The notes: a model not told the origin generated them from the letters alone. DNA of 6,775 bases from Microcaldota archaeon (GCA_021828345.1 JAJZJI010000063.1:1-6775), one strand, 5' to 3'; counted from the first letter of the stretch, positions 1 to 6,472 are shown. Translations and numbers: made by a program.

Positions 1-1
1 C

Positions 2-562
2 AAACAGGAGGATATGATAGACCATCCGCATGCTGCAAGGCTGCAATATAGGCTTATGTTACTAGATCCTGTTATAAAAGCATTTGTTGAGTATACACGC
101 GAAAAGATAACTGTTATATACAACCCAAGCACTGCAGAGAATATTCGCGAGAAGATGAGCCTTGAGGAATTGATAAAATTTTTGGAAAAAGAGGGGGTAC
201 ACATAGATAGAAGCACTATGGTAGAATCTGACTATGATTACCACAAAGAATTTTACAATTATGCATTCAACCCAAAGGTCATAAGAGAACATCCACCGTA
301 TGGATACACAAAGGAGCAATGGAAGAAGATGAAGCCAGAATGGGAGAAGAAAATGGAGGAGTATAAGATAAAGAAATTCCAAAATCATAAGAATTTCCAG
401 AAGGCATATGAGGAGCAGCATCCTGAGGTGTATGGAAATTTGGAGCAAACGGCGCCTAATAACAATGCGAAAGTTGTGATGAATAAAGAGCAAAAAAATA
501 GCACAGTAAAAAAGAAGGGAATATTTAAAAGACTACAGATATTTAACAATAAGAAGGACTAA
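2..562 (+). CDS. HMA-like N-terminal segment, lysine-rich protein of unknown function (5' partial)
   Basis: The reading frame is open to the left edge of the window (codons for K-Q-E-D precede the first ATG at 14), so the gene probably begins outside. An AGGAGG at 6-11 lies only 2 nt before that ATG, too close for a normal ribosome binding site, and is better read as codons. Numbering from that Met, residues ~6-62 have the order helix (HAARLQYRLMLLD), two strands (VIKAFVEY, KITVIYNP), helix (SLEELIKFLEKEGV). This resembles alpha1-beta2-beta3-alpha2 of heavy-metal-associated domains; strand beta1 would lie upstream of the window. The visible part contains no cysteine, so the usual CxxC copper site is absent unless it lies upstream. 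Residues ~70-120 are rich in Tyr, Trp, Lys and Glu, and the tail ends in basic KKKGIFKR/NNKKD. No membrane segment is visible. The HMA relation is an inference; the function is unknown. Confidence 0.72.
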   Translation, partial: KQEDMIDHPHAARLQYRLMLLDPVIKAFVEYTREKITVIYNPSTAENIREKMSLEELIKFLEKEGVHIDRSTMVESDYDYHKEFYNYAFNPKVIREHPPYGYTKEQWKKMKPEWEKKMEEYKIKKFQNHKNFQKAYEEQHPEVYGNLEQTAPNNNAKVVMNKEQKNSTVKKKGIFKRLQIFNNKKD

Positions 563-1038
563 TTGCCCCTTCTTATACTTATTTTTTTATCGTTATTTCT
601 TATATATTTTAAGCGCTCTATTAATTCTTTATGCAAACGCCTCTCAAAATATATATTAATGGCCCCATTTGCAATTGTGCTCACACCTATTGCTATGCCA
701 ATTAAGCCAAGTTCGTGTGAGGACATATCATGTGCTTTAAATATTTTATTTAATTCAAACATCTGATCAGCAAATGCAGGGGGCAATGACATACATATTA
801 TAAAAAGCCCAGGATATAACACATTTTTCTTGAAATGTTGAAAACTTGAAGCGTGCCTTTTAGTATAATGGTCTATTATATTTCTTTCTTGAATGTTTTG
901 CCTTAGAATTTTTTTATTAATTTCTAGGCTACGCTTCCTTGCATATTCCAATGCCGCTTCCAGCCTTTTTGGTGTTTCATCCTTTGATGATGCATTGTCA
1001 AATGCAGCGCTAGCAACTAGTCTCATTTGTGCGACCAT
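559..1038 (-). CDS. Small membrane protein with two predicted transmembrane helices, function unknown
   Basis: A 159-residue protein that I do not recognise. Residues ~1-70 are hydrophilic and probably helical (EAALEYARKRSLEINKKIL, rich in Lys/Arg/Glu). They are followed by a hydrophobic stretch at ~73-91 (LYPGLFIICMSLPPAF) and a second at ~109-131 (LGLIGIAIGVSTIANGAINIYF). A basic tail (ERRLHKELIERLKYIR, RR near the end) should face the cytoplasm; with two helices the N-terminus would also be inside. ATG at 1038 is chosen over an in-frame TTG at 1050 because GGGTG (1048-1044) sits 5 nt before the ATG. A TATA-like TTTAAATA at 1078-1071 gives the gene its own promoter, separate from pheT which ends 98 nt upstream. 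Its TAG stop overlaps the TAA stop of the convergent gene on the plus strand (559-562). Confidence 0.75.
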   Translation of the reverse strand: MVAQMRLVASAAFDNASSKDETPKRLEAALEYARKRSLEINKKILRQNIQERNIIDHYTKRHASSFQHFKKNVLYPGLFIICMSLPPAFADQMFELNKIFKAHDMSSHELGLIGIAIGVSTIANGAINIYFERRLHKELIERLKYIRNNDKKISIRRGN

Positions 1039-1043
1039 ATATA

Positions 1044-1048
1044 CACCC
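1044..1048 (-). promoter_or_regulatory. Ribosome binding site deciding the start of the two-helix membrane protein
   Basis: GGGTG on the minus strand, separated by TATAT from ATG at 1038. It favours this ATG over the TTG 12 nt upstream, which has no comparable site. Confidence 0.55.
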
Positions 1049-1070
1049 AATAATTATGGAGTTTTCATAA

Positions 1071-1078
1071 TATTTAAA
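1071..1078 (-). promoter_or_regulatory. Candidate archaeal box A (TATA) promoter
   Basis: TTTAAATA on the minus strand, in the 98-nt gap after pheT. A start of transcription ~26 nt downstream would fall near 1048-1050, giving a leader of about 10 nt that just includes the GGGTG ribosome binding site before ATG 1038. The AT-rich background makes such matches easy to find by chance. Confidence 0.45.
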
Positions 1079-1136
1079 ACATCCCAAAATAAGGCACAAT
1101 AGCGGAACTGTATTGATTATATTAAATTTTTGCAAT

Positions 1137-2804
1137 CTAAGCCTTTAGATGCCTTGAATCGTATTTTACATCATCAACTAAGCATATCTCGGCGCTAGCT
1201 GCAGGCTCCTCTAATGAAAAATTTAATAGCACGCTAGGGTGCAGCTCGCCAAACTTTCCTATCATTTTATTTCCGCTATATATTGCCGCGCATCTACCCT
1301 CTATAAATGTGGGGTCTAAAAGCATTTTTAATTCATATTTTATATTAAGCATATTTAAAATTGCCAGCACGTTCGACTTTATCTCAGAAAAATTTGATTT
1401 TGAGTGCTCCACTACAAAGGAGAGGTGCAGACTCTCTTTGAAATTTCTGCGCTGCGCCATGAATACGCTTCCAATTTCAAACATTCTCTGGGGCATAGCC
1501 TCATGCGCAGATATTGATAGATTTTGAAGCAGATTTGGCAATATATGCGTACGCAGCATATTTATTGATGGGCTCTTTGAATATTCGATGCTAACAACCG
1601 AGCTGCGCTCAATTTTTGTTATATTTACCATGTCAAAATTTACATTCTCAGATGTCAGATAGTTATTTGAGCACTCCATAAAACCCAACCCTACCATCAG
1701 CATCGCCACTTTATTTGTATATAGCGTCATATCATTAAACAGCTCCTGTTTTGGGCTCAATATTTTTAACGGTTCTATTTTGTTATAACCAAAACCTATT
1801 GCTATATCTTCTATAACATCCTGATCGTTTAACACATCTATGCGATAGGGAGGCACTTTTGCAATAAGCGATGTTCCGTATACCGCGCCATTATAGCCAA
1901 GCCGCTCTATAAAAGATATGGCCTCTCTCGTCTCAAATTTTACACCTATAGTCTCGTCTATTCTAAAGCGCTTTATTGTTATCTCGCGCATTTTCAGTGA
2001 CGGCACAATAATATTTGACTTTTTATATACAATTTTACATTGTTCTATTATAGCACCCATATCAATAAACGAACATGAGAGTATATCAGCTATCGCATCT
2101 ATTGCATCCTGAGACATTCCAGTAATATCTACAAAAAGATCTTTTGTTGACGAAGTAACCTTTGTATTATTTGAATTTAGTATTGGTATTATTGCAATAA
2201 CATTCTTCTCATCAGATAGATATGGTATTAAGCCCTCCTTGTTCTTTATTATGTCCCCATATTTAATGCCCATATCAGAACTCTTTATTATGTCAGCAAA
2301 GCTTCTTTTTGCCTCCTCGTTTAATGGGACCATAAAGCCGTTATCCGTTGCATCATATGCGAGATCCCCAGATATTTTATTTAGATCATGAAGACCTATT
2401 GCAATCTTTTTTCGCTTTCTCCCGTAGGTATCGCATATTTTTTCTGTAAAATTTATTAAATACTTTAATATGTTGTCAGATAAATTTACATTTCTTGCAA
2501 CTATTGCACTTATATAAGGGCGTATAGTTGATACGCTCTCTGACACCGTTATGGTTTTTGCTACCTGCGAACTTGCAATATAGTGATTCTCCTTTGGATA
2601 GCGCTTTCTATGCATGTATTCTATTGCGCGCATAATTCCAATAAAATCCAGCATATCTGGCCTATTTGGAGTTATACTTATTTCAACCACGCCATCTTTT
2701 ACAGATTCTAATTCCATGCCAAGATCTGTTAGCGTGCTATCTAACATTTTTACATCTATGCCCATTCGTTCAAAATCCTTAATATCAAATAGTACATTAG
2801 ACAT
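1137..2804 (-). CDS. pheT: Phenylalanine--tRNA ligase beta subunit (archaeal type)
   Basis: Beta subunit of the heterotetrameric (alpha-beta)2 enzyme that charges tRNA-Phe in the cytoplasm. With the start at 2804 it has 555 residues, usual for archaeal/eukaryotic-type PheT, which lacks the bacterial N-terminal tRNA-binding and C-terminal anticodon-binding domains. Visible landmarks: PNRPD at 46-50; the B3/4 (editing) region ~95-250 with RKRKKIAIGLHDL from 129 and an Asn/Thr-rich segment ending TKDLFVDITG at ~220-229; a B5 domain ~270-343 (KVPPYRIDVLNDQDVIEDIAIGFGY region); and a catalytic-like core ~355-555 with FEIGSVF (442-448) and GKFGELHP (516-523). The start is ATG 2804 rather than the in-frame ATG 2816, because GGTGGT lies 4 nt before 2804 and family members begin near 'M..V.FD'. 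It overlaps the pheS 3' end by 8 nt, implying translational coupling. The frame is intact. Confidence 0.96.
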   Translation of the reverse strand: MSNVLFDIKDFERMGIDVKMLDSTLTDLGMELESVKDGVVEISITPNRPDMLDFIGIMRAIEYMHRKRYPKENHYIASSQVAKTITVSESVSTIRPYISAIVARNVNLSDNILKYLINFTEKICDTYGRKRKKIAIGLHDLNKISGDLAYDATDNGFMVPLNEEAKRSFADIIKSSDMGIKYGDIIKNKEGLIPYLSDEKNVIAIIPILNSNNTKVTSSTKDLFVDITGMSQDAIDAIADILSCSFIDMGAIIEQCKIVYKKSNIIVPSLKMREITIKRFRIDETIGVKFETREAISFIERLGYNGAVYGTSLIAKVPPYRIDVLNDQDVIEDIAIGFGYNKIEPLKILSPKQELFNDMTLYTNKVAMLMVGLGFMECSNNYLTSENVNFDMVNITKIERSSVVSIEYSKSPSINMLRTHILPNLLQNLSISAHEAMPQRMFEIGSVFMAQRRNFKESLHLSFVVEHSKSNFSEIKSNVLAILNMLNIKYELKMLLDPTFIEGRCAAIYSGNKMIGKFGELHPSVLLNFSLEEPAASAEICLVDDVKYDSRHLKA

Positions 2805-4257
2805 TAAGACCACCATTTATATCTGGCACACTTCTAAGCCATCCTAATTGATTTTTATATAACTCTGTTATCGAATCTAATTTAAGCTCATCCATTATAG
2901 CACGGTCAAGCCCCATCCCCCATGCCAACACGGGCTTTTTTATACCCATGCTATTGGTAATTTCCTTTCGTATTATGCCACCTCCACACAACTCTATATT
3001 TGTTTTATGGCGCTCGCTGTAAAAATACACCTCAAGTCCCGGTTCTACAAATGCGAATGAGGAAGGTCTTATTTTTATATCAATGCCTATATTTGTGGCA
3101 AATTCCTTTATTATCCATATAAGATGCGCAAGGCTTAAACTTGGTCCAACAACAAGGCCCTCAAGCTGATAAAATTCAGCTAGGTGCTTATAATCTATAC
3201 TCTCATTTCTGAAAACCTTACCTATTGAAAAGAGCTTTATTGGATATTCATGATCTTTTGACTTGCCTATAATGCGCATCTGCCTAGCCGAAACACTCGT
3301 CGTCTGCGTCCTTAAAACCCCCATACCAGATATTTTTTCACTCATCTCATATTTCCAATAACGCTTATGCTCCTTTTTAAATTTTGACATTAATTCAATA
3401 TCTGTTATATCAAGATCTTTTGGATTTGATAAAAAGAATGTATCCTGTGTATCGCGGGATGGATGATCCTGTGGTATGAATAATGTATCAAAATTCCAAA
3501 AAGCAGGCTCTATTATAGGACCTTTTACCTCAGTAAACCCCATAGACACCCATATTGATGCAATTCTATTTAAAAAAATTCGCATTGGGTGCATACGTGC
3601 TGGATATGTGATGTCAGAGCCTGCATTTATATCATAACGTTTAAATTGAGCCCCTTCCCACAAGCGTTCTTTTATCATTGAACGCGTAAGCTGACTTATT
3701 TCATTGATATTAGAATTAGATTTATCATTTATAGAAATTGTATCTGGCATTCTGCTCTTTTTTATCACTATAAGATTTCTGCTCTCTAATATCTTTAATA
3801 TATCGGTAGGTAATTCTGATAACTCCTTAGTTGATATATCCTCCTTATTTAATTTTGTCAATACCTCTTTAAGTTTATACCCCTCCGATTCTACGTGTTC
3901 TCCTTTTTCTGTGATTTTTATATGGTTATCAATTATTGATATCCACCCATTTCTCTTTGCCCAACCAAGGGCTATACCATCAACATTTGATATATGAAGC
4001 TTAGATTTTTTTGCTTCATTTAAAAGTTTTTCTTCGGGAAATCCCTCGTGTATATCAATTTTACCCTCTTTTGTAATCTCCACTTTAAGCGCATCTATAT
4101 AGGTTATATTTATCTGCTTTTCTACTTCCATATTTTTAAGCAGCTCTATTAAGGTATTTATCTTGATGTTTAAATTTTTTGCAATAGATTCTAGCGTAGA
4201 ATCTCCACTGTGCTTCAAGAAATCCAAAATTCTAGTTTTATCAGACAAAAATTGCAC
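2797..4257 (-). CDS. pheS: Phenylalanine--tRNA ligase alpha subunit (archaeal type)
   Basis: Catalytic alpha subunit of phenylalanyl-tRNA synthetase; activates Phe with ATP and transfers it to tRNA-Phe. It has 486 residues. Residues 1-~165 contain several short winged-helix-like units (LESIAKNLNIKINTLIELL; WAKRNGWISI; TKELSELPTDILKILESRNLI), as in the DNA/RNA-binding-like N-terminal region of archaeal and eukaryotic alpha subunits. The class II core follows: motif 1 region ~222-262 (HPMRIFLNRI...GFTEVKGPIIEPAFWNFDTLF), DHPSRDTQDTFF 264-275, RTQTTSVSARQ 316-326, motif 2 with FRNE at 349-352 and EFYQLEG 361-367, Phe-pocket segment FVEPGLEV 403-410, and motif 3 GMGLDRAIM 447-455. The start codon is GTG at 4257, only 3 nt after the stop of the surface-protein gene; an AAGGT about 10 nt upstream is a modest ribosome site. 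It overlaps pheT by 8 nt. Confidence 0.96.
   Translation of the reverse strand: MQFLSDKTRILDFLKHSGDSTLESIAKNLNIKINTLIELLKNMEVEKQINITYIDALKVEITKEGKIDIHEGFPEEKLLNEAKKSKLHISNVDGIALGWAKRNGWISIIDNHIKITEKGEHVESEGYKLKEVLTKLNKEDISTKELSELPTDILKILESRNLIVIKKSRMPDTISINDKSNSNINEISQLTRSMIKERLWEGAQFKRYDINAGSDITYPARMHPMRIFLNRIASIWVSMGFTEVKGPIIEPAFWNFDTLFIPQDHPSRDTQDTFFLSNPKDLDITDIELMSKFKKEHKRYWKYEMSEKISGMGVLRTQTTSVSARQMRIIGKSKDHEYPIKLFSIGKVFRNESIDYKHLAEFYQLEGLVVGPSLSLAHLIWIIKEFATNIGIDIKIRPSSFAFVEPGLEVYFYSERHKTNIELCGGGIIRKEITNSMGIKKPVLAWGMGLDRAIMDELKLDSITELYKNQLGWLRSVPDINGGLNV
2809..2814 (-). promoter_or_regulatory. pheT ribosome binding site inside the pheS 3' end
   Basis: GGTGGT encodes the Gly-Gly near the PheS C-terminus and sits 4 nt (CTTA) before pheT ATG 2804. 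The same bases thus serve as coding sequence and as a binding site for the 16S rRNA tail. This decides the pheT start and links translation of the two subunits. Confidence 0.6.
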
Positions 4258-4260
4258 CGT

Positions 4261-5022
4261 CTAGTGTACCTTATAATATGTATATAATATAAATATTATA
4301 ACAGCAAAGATTATTATCAAATACGCAAAAACACCAAGAGCATTATATATATCCATAAAAAAATTGCTCACTTCTGATATAAGGCTTTCTTTTGAACTAT
4401 ATATTAGCTTAAAATTATATAACGGCTCTCCATCATACCATGATACTTCCGTAGTATTTGTAGAATTTAACACTAGATTCGATGGTACATCTGGCAGGGG
4501 GTATATAGATAGTATAGATGAGCCGCTTGGAATTACAATATTTAAGCGTGTATGCGGTCCCAAAACAACGCCGCCAGACCCATGCTGGAAGTTTAAAACA
4601 CTTGAATTAAACTTATATAGATAGGTTCTTGGCCCTGTCTGATTTATTGATGTAACATTCTTCACATAATAATTCATATATATTGTAGCAACGCCGCCGT
4701 AGTAAGTCGTCACTACGGGACCTGGCAGCAGATTAAAATTATATATACCCATCTTCTGATTTATTATATGGGGAACTACATCAGGGCCCACGATATACTC
4801 CCAATTGCTCAATGTTAAATTAACCCCAGATCTATCCAAATTATAATTTGATATGGAGTCGTTATTCATTACGAATGTTATCATTTCTGTAACATGCGCT
4901 GATGCATTAGCATTTATATATACAGTGGTATTTATGTTCGTTATGGTATATGTTGCGCTGCTAACCCCAGCTAATAGTAGCATAGATAGAATAGATGCCA
5001 ATACGAATAATTGCAAACGCAT
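4261..5022 (-). CDS. Predicted surface-exposed, membrane-anchored protein with signal peptide
   Basis: A 253-residue protein of type I topology. Residues 1-~23 form a signal peptide (short basic start, hydrophobic FVLASILSMLLLAG, small residues SSA before the likely cut). A beta-rich extracellular part covers ~24-225, and a C-terminal transmembrane helix ~229-250 (GVFAYLIIIFAVIIFILYTYY) ends in a short KVH tail. The outer part has about nine N-X-S/T sequons (for example NTT, NAS, NDS, NLT, NVT, NQT, NSS, NST), many for its size and compatible with archaeal N-glycosylation. Its layout recalls DUF2207-like archaeal membrane proteins, but I cannot assign a family. A box A exactly 30-23 nt upstream of the ATG and no clear ribosome site suggest a leaderless mRNA. 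The gene is followed after 3 nt by pheS, so it probably leads the phe operon. Confidence 0.82.
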   Translation of the reverse strand: MRLQLFVLASILSMLLLAGVSSATYTITNINTTVYINANASAHVTEMITFVMNNDSISNYNLDRSGVNLTLSNWEYIVGPDVVPHIINQKMGIYNFNLLPGPVVTTYYGGVATIYMNYYVKNVTSINQTGPRTYLYKFNSSVLNFQHGSGGVVLGPHTRLNIVIPSGSSILSIYPLPDVPSNLVLNSTNTTEVSWYDGEPLYNFKLIYSSKESLISEVSNFFMDIYNALGVFAYLIIIFAVIIFILYTYYKVH

Positions 5023-5044
5023 TATAACACAGCATTAACTTATC

Positions 5045-5052
5045 TATTAAAA
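5045..5052 (-). promoter_or_regulatory. Box A promoter of the surface protein-pheS-pheT operon
   Basis: TTTTAATA on the minus strand at -30 to -23 relative to ATG 5022. This is the canonical archaeal TATA distance if transcription begins at the ATG itself, matching the lack of a good ribosome site there. No other promoter is obvious in the short gaps before pheS or pheT. Confidence 0.5.
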
Positions 5053-5069
5053 TGAATAAATAGTTTTGT

Positions 5070-5103
5070 TTTTTATCATAAAAATGATTATATGATTATT
5101 TTT
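5070..5103. promoter_or_regulatory. Overlapping AT-rich palindromes in a divergent promoter region (possible operator)
   Basis: TTTTTAT-C-ATAAAAA (5070-5084) is a perfect 7-nt inverted repeat around one base. It overlaps a 24-nt near-palindrome at 5080-5103 (AAAAAT... ATTTTT arms, 10 of 12 positions symmetric, the other two G-T), whose centre also holds the direct repeat ATGATTAT. The pair lies between the box A elements of the two divergent genes. It could be a regulator binding site, but the local AT content makes chance palindromes likely. Confidence 0.25.
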
Positions 5104-5139
5104 GTCCCAAAAAAGCCCAACAGGTATATATAACTATTT

Positions 5140-5153
5140 TTTAAATATTAATA
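5140..5153 (+). promoter_or_regulatory. Box A promoter of the SecB-like gene
   Basis: Overlapping TTTAAATA (5140-5147) and TATTAATA (5146-5153) lie at -34 to -21 of ATG 5174, so transcription would start at or a few nt before this ATG. No ribosome site precedes the ATG, which fits a leaderless mRNA and argues against the longer frame starting at TTG 5102. A TATATATAA at 5124-5132 is an alternative box. Confidence 0.45.
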
Positions 5154-5173
5154 TCGTTAAAACTGTGATTTAT

Positions 5174-5605
5174 ATGATAACAGGATTTACCATACAGAGT
5201 GTAGAAGGAAAAATAGAGTCCCCAGAGTCATTAGCAAAGCAGCGCTTCCCAAGAATAAATGTGAATATCGAAGATGTAAAATCTGAGCATGAGAAGGTTA
5301 CTGTAAGCTATAGCTTTATCGCAGAGTATTATGACAGCGATACAAAAAGCCAAAAGAGCGTAGGGCAGATGAAGCTTGCTGGAATTGTTGAAATAAAGGA
5401 TACTAAAGAAAAGATGTCTAATATTATGAAAGTATGGGATGAAAAGAAGATACTCCCAACAGATATTGCCGAAGAGGTAATGAATGGGTTGAACTTTAGA
5501 TGCAGTGCTACTGGTACACTTGTAGCATATTCGCTTGGACTTATACCACCACTAGGCATAAGCCAGATAAAAATACAAGAAGAGGGTCAATCCACTAAGC
5601 AATAA
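5174..5605 (+). CDS. Conserved-looking soluble protein, possibly SecB-like fold
   Basis: A 143-residue acidic soluble protein without signal peptide or membrane helix. Residues ~28-75 appear as alternating strands (RINVNIEDV, KVTVSYSFIAEYY, VGQMKLAGIVEIKD). They are followed by a helix ~77-91 (KEKMSNIMKVWDEKK), LP at 94-95, a long helix ~96-121 (DIAEEVMNGL...GTLVAYSLGL) and a C-terminal IPPLGISQIKIQ strand. The order (beta-sheet, a Gly-containing strand 'AGIVEI', helices, then PPL/I) recalls SecB-type export chaperones and their archaeal relatives such as MJ0357, but no diagnostic residue proves this. The start is ATG 5174, supported by the box A position; an upstream in-frame TTG (5102) would include promoter sequence. 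The gene is divergent from the surface protein-phe operon and convergent with tRNA-Arg, ending 14 nt from it. Confidence 0.7.
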   Translation: MITGFTIQSVEGKIESPESLAKQRFPRINVNIEDVKSEHEKVTVSYSFIAEYYDSDTKSQKSVGQMKLAGIVEIKDTKEKMSNIMKVWDEKKILPTDIAEEVMNGLNFRCSATGTLVAYSLGLIPPLGISQIKIQEEGQSTKQ

Positions 5606-5619
5606 AGATTTTAAATAAG

Positions 5620-5710
5620 CGGATCTGGCGGGATTTTCATCCTTTTGATTTTGAACCCGCAACCACCAGGTCCGAAGCCTGGTGCGCTATCCAAGTTACG
5701 CCACAGATCC
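5620..5710 (-). tRNA. tRNA-Arg (anticodon UCG) with intron in the T-loop
   Basis: Read on the minus strand from 5710. The acceptor stem GGATCTG/CAGATCC is perfect (7 bp), and the discriminator is G at 5620. T8 and G9 are followed by D-stem GCGT/GCGC (one T-G pair) with D-loop AACTTGGATA containing A14, G18G19, A20 and A21. The anticodon arm is CCAGG-CTTCGGA-CCTGG with anticodon TCG at 5675-5673, reading Arg codon CGA. The variable loop is TGGTT (U48 can pair with A15), and the T-stem is GCGGG/CCCGC. A20 and C35 are known arginine identity bases. The T-loop region is 23 nt long instead of 7. Removing 16 nt (5649-5634) gives TTCAAAT and a 75-nt tRNA. CCA is not encoded. The gene follows rnhB on the same strand after 45 nt and has its own TATA box. 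Confidence 0.93.
5634..5649 (-). other. 16-nt tRNA intron at position 59/60 with bulge-helix-bulge fold
   Basis: Intron sequence ATCAAAAGGATGAAAA on the minus strand. The fold is T-stem GCGGG/CCCGC, then a 4-bp helix TTCA (5655-5652) with TGAA (5639-5636), flanked by 3-nt bulges AAA (5651-5649) and AAT (5635-5633), plus a short TC/GA inner pair closing an AAAAG loop. Cutting after the second base of each bulge, as the archaeal splicing endonuclease does, removes exactly 5649-5634 and joins TTCAAA to T60. The match between rule and product is direct from sequence; splicing itself is inferred. Confidence 0.88.
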
Positions 5711-5736
5711 ACTTAGAATAAGTATAGCAGTTATAG

Positions 5737-5744
5737 TTTATATA
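5737..5744 (-). promoter_or_regulatory. Box A promoter of tRNA-Arg
   Basis: TATATAAA on the minus strand, 27-34 nt upstream of the first tRNA base, in the 45-nt gap after rnhB. This distance suits transcription starting a few bases before the mature 5' end. Confidence 0.6.
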
Positions 5745-5755
5745 TTATATTTTAT

Positions 5756-6460
5756 TTAATCGTCTTGGTGCAAATCAAAGAGTTTTGTCTGTTTTATATT
5801 ATCTATTGTCTTCCAATATGCACGCACGTACTTATTTAAATTCTCATTTTTTATGTTATTTCGTATAGAATCTATTGTCTTATAATCAGATGGATACCCA
5901 GAACCTATATCTATTTTTAGAGACTTGCTTAATTTTCTTATCTCCTTATCACGCTCCACCTTTGCAATTATACTTGCTGCAGATACTACAGGATATCTTG
6001 AATCAGCTTTATGCTCTGATATTACCTTTGTGCTCTTTTGCTGCGCTCCACTACGTTTCATACCTAATATTAATGTTGGTTTTACACTAAGCATGTTTAT
6101 GCGTATGCCAAACTTTTCTTGTATCACATCAGGAGAGTCTAAGTATAATGCGTCTATTGGTATTTTTGATTTATCAAATAATCTTGCAAAATGTATCGCC
6201 TCTAGTTCATTAAGAGAGATATTGCTGCGCATAGCGTCATTTATCTCTCCTGGTGTTATCTTACCTATATTTACCTCTTCTGCAATATCCATTATGGAAT
6301 CATATAACTGTTCACGCCTCTTACTGCTAAGTAGTTTCGAATCGCGAACTCCCAACTCTGGAAGCTTATATATCATACTTTTTTTCATAGAGACAAGTGC
6401 GATGACAAGAGGCCCTACCAGAGCGCCGCGCCCTGCCTCATCTCCACCACACATTATCAT
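5756..6460 (-). CDS. rnhB: Ribonuclease HII
   Basis: Endoribonuclease that cuts the RNA strand of RNA-DNA hybrids and at ribonucleotides embedded in DNA, used in genome maintenance. Its 234 residues compare with about 210-230 for archaeal enzymes. Family motifs: GGDEAGRGALVGP at 5-17 with catalytic D7 and E8; VRDSKLLSSKRRE 38-50; LYLDSPD 105-111 with D108; HKADSRYPVVSAASIIAK 150-167 with D153; and GSGYPSD 186-192. All four expected acidic residues are present. The start is ATG 6460, preceded by GTGG four nt upstream; Met3 at 6454 is an alternative. It lies 29 nt downstream of the PRC-barrel gene on the same strand, with a hairpin plus T-run between, so it is probably co-transcribed with partial attenuation or read-through. 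tRNA-Arg follows on the same strand. Confidence 0.95.
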   Translation of the reverse strand: MIMCGGDEAGRGALVGPLVIALVSMKKSMIYKLPELGVRDSKLLSSKRREQLYDSIMDIAEEVNIGKITPGEINDAMRSNISLNELEAIHFARLFDKSKIPIDALYLDSPDVIQEKFGIRINMLSVKPTLILGMKRSGAQQKSTKVISEHKADSRYPVVSAASIIAKVERDKEIRKLSKSLKIDIGSGYPSDYKTIDSIRNNIKNENLNKYVRAYWKTIDNIKQTKLFDLHQDD

Positions 6461-6472
6461 AATGCCACGTTT

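Noticed and set aside
62..493. Minus-strand open frame of 143 codons opposite the first gene
   Set aside because: Its Leu/Ile/Phe-rich translation is the usual shadow of a Lys/Glu-rich coding strand; no ribosome site or promoter.
2805..2816. Upstream in-frame ATG for pheT adding four residues
   Set aside because: No ribosome site before it, whereas GGTGGT is well placed for ATG 2804, and family members begin at that point.
5102..5173. N-terminal extension of the SecB-like protein from a TTG start
   Set aside because: It would overlap the box A at 5140-5153 and the palindrome; ATG 5174 suits a leaderless start from that box.
5606..5633. Possible dedicated terminator after the SecB-like gene
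   Set aside because: No plus-strand T-run longer than four or hairpin other than the tRNA itself was seen in the 14-nt gap.
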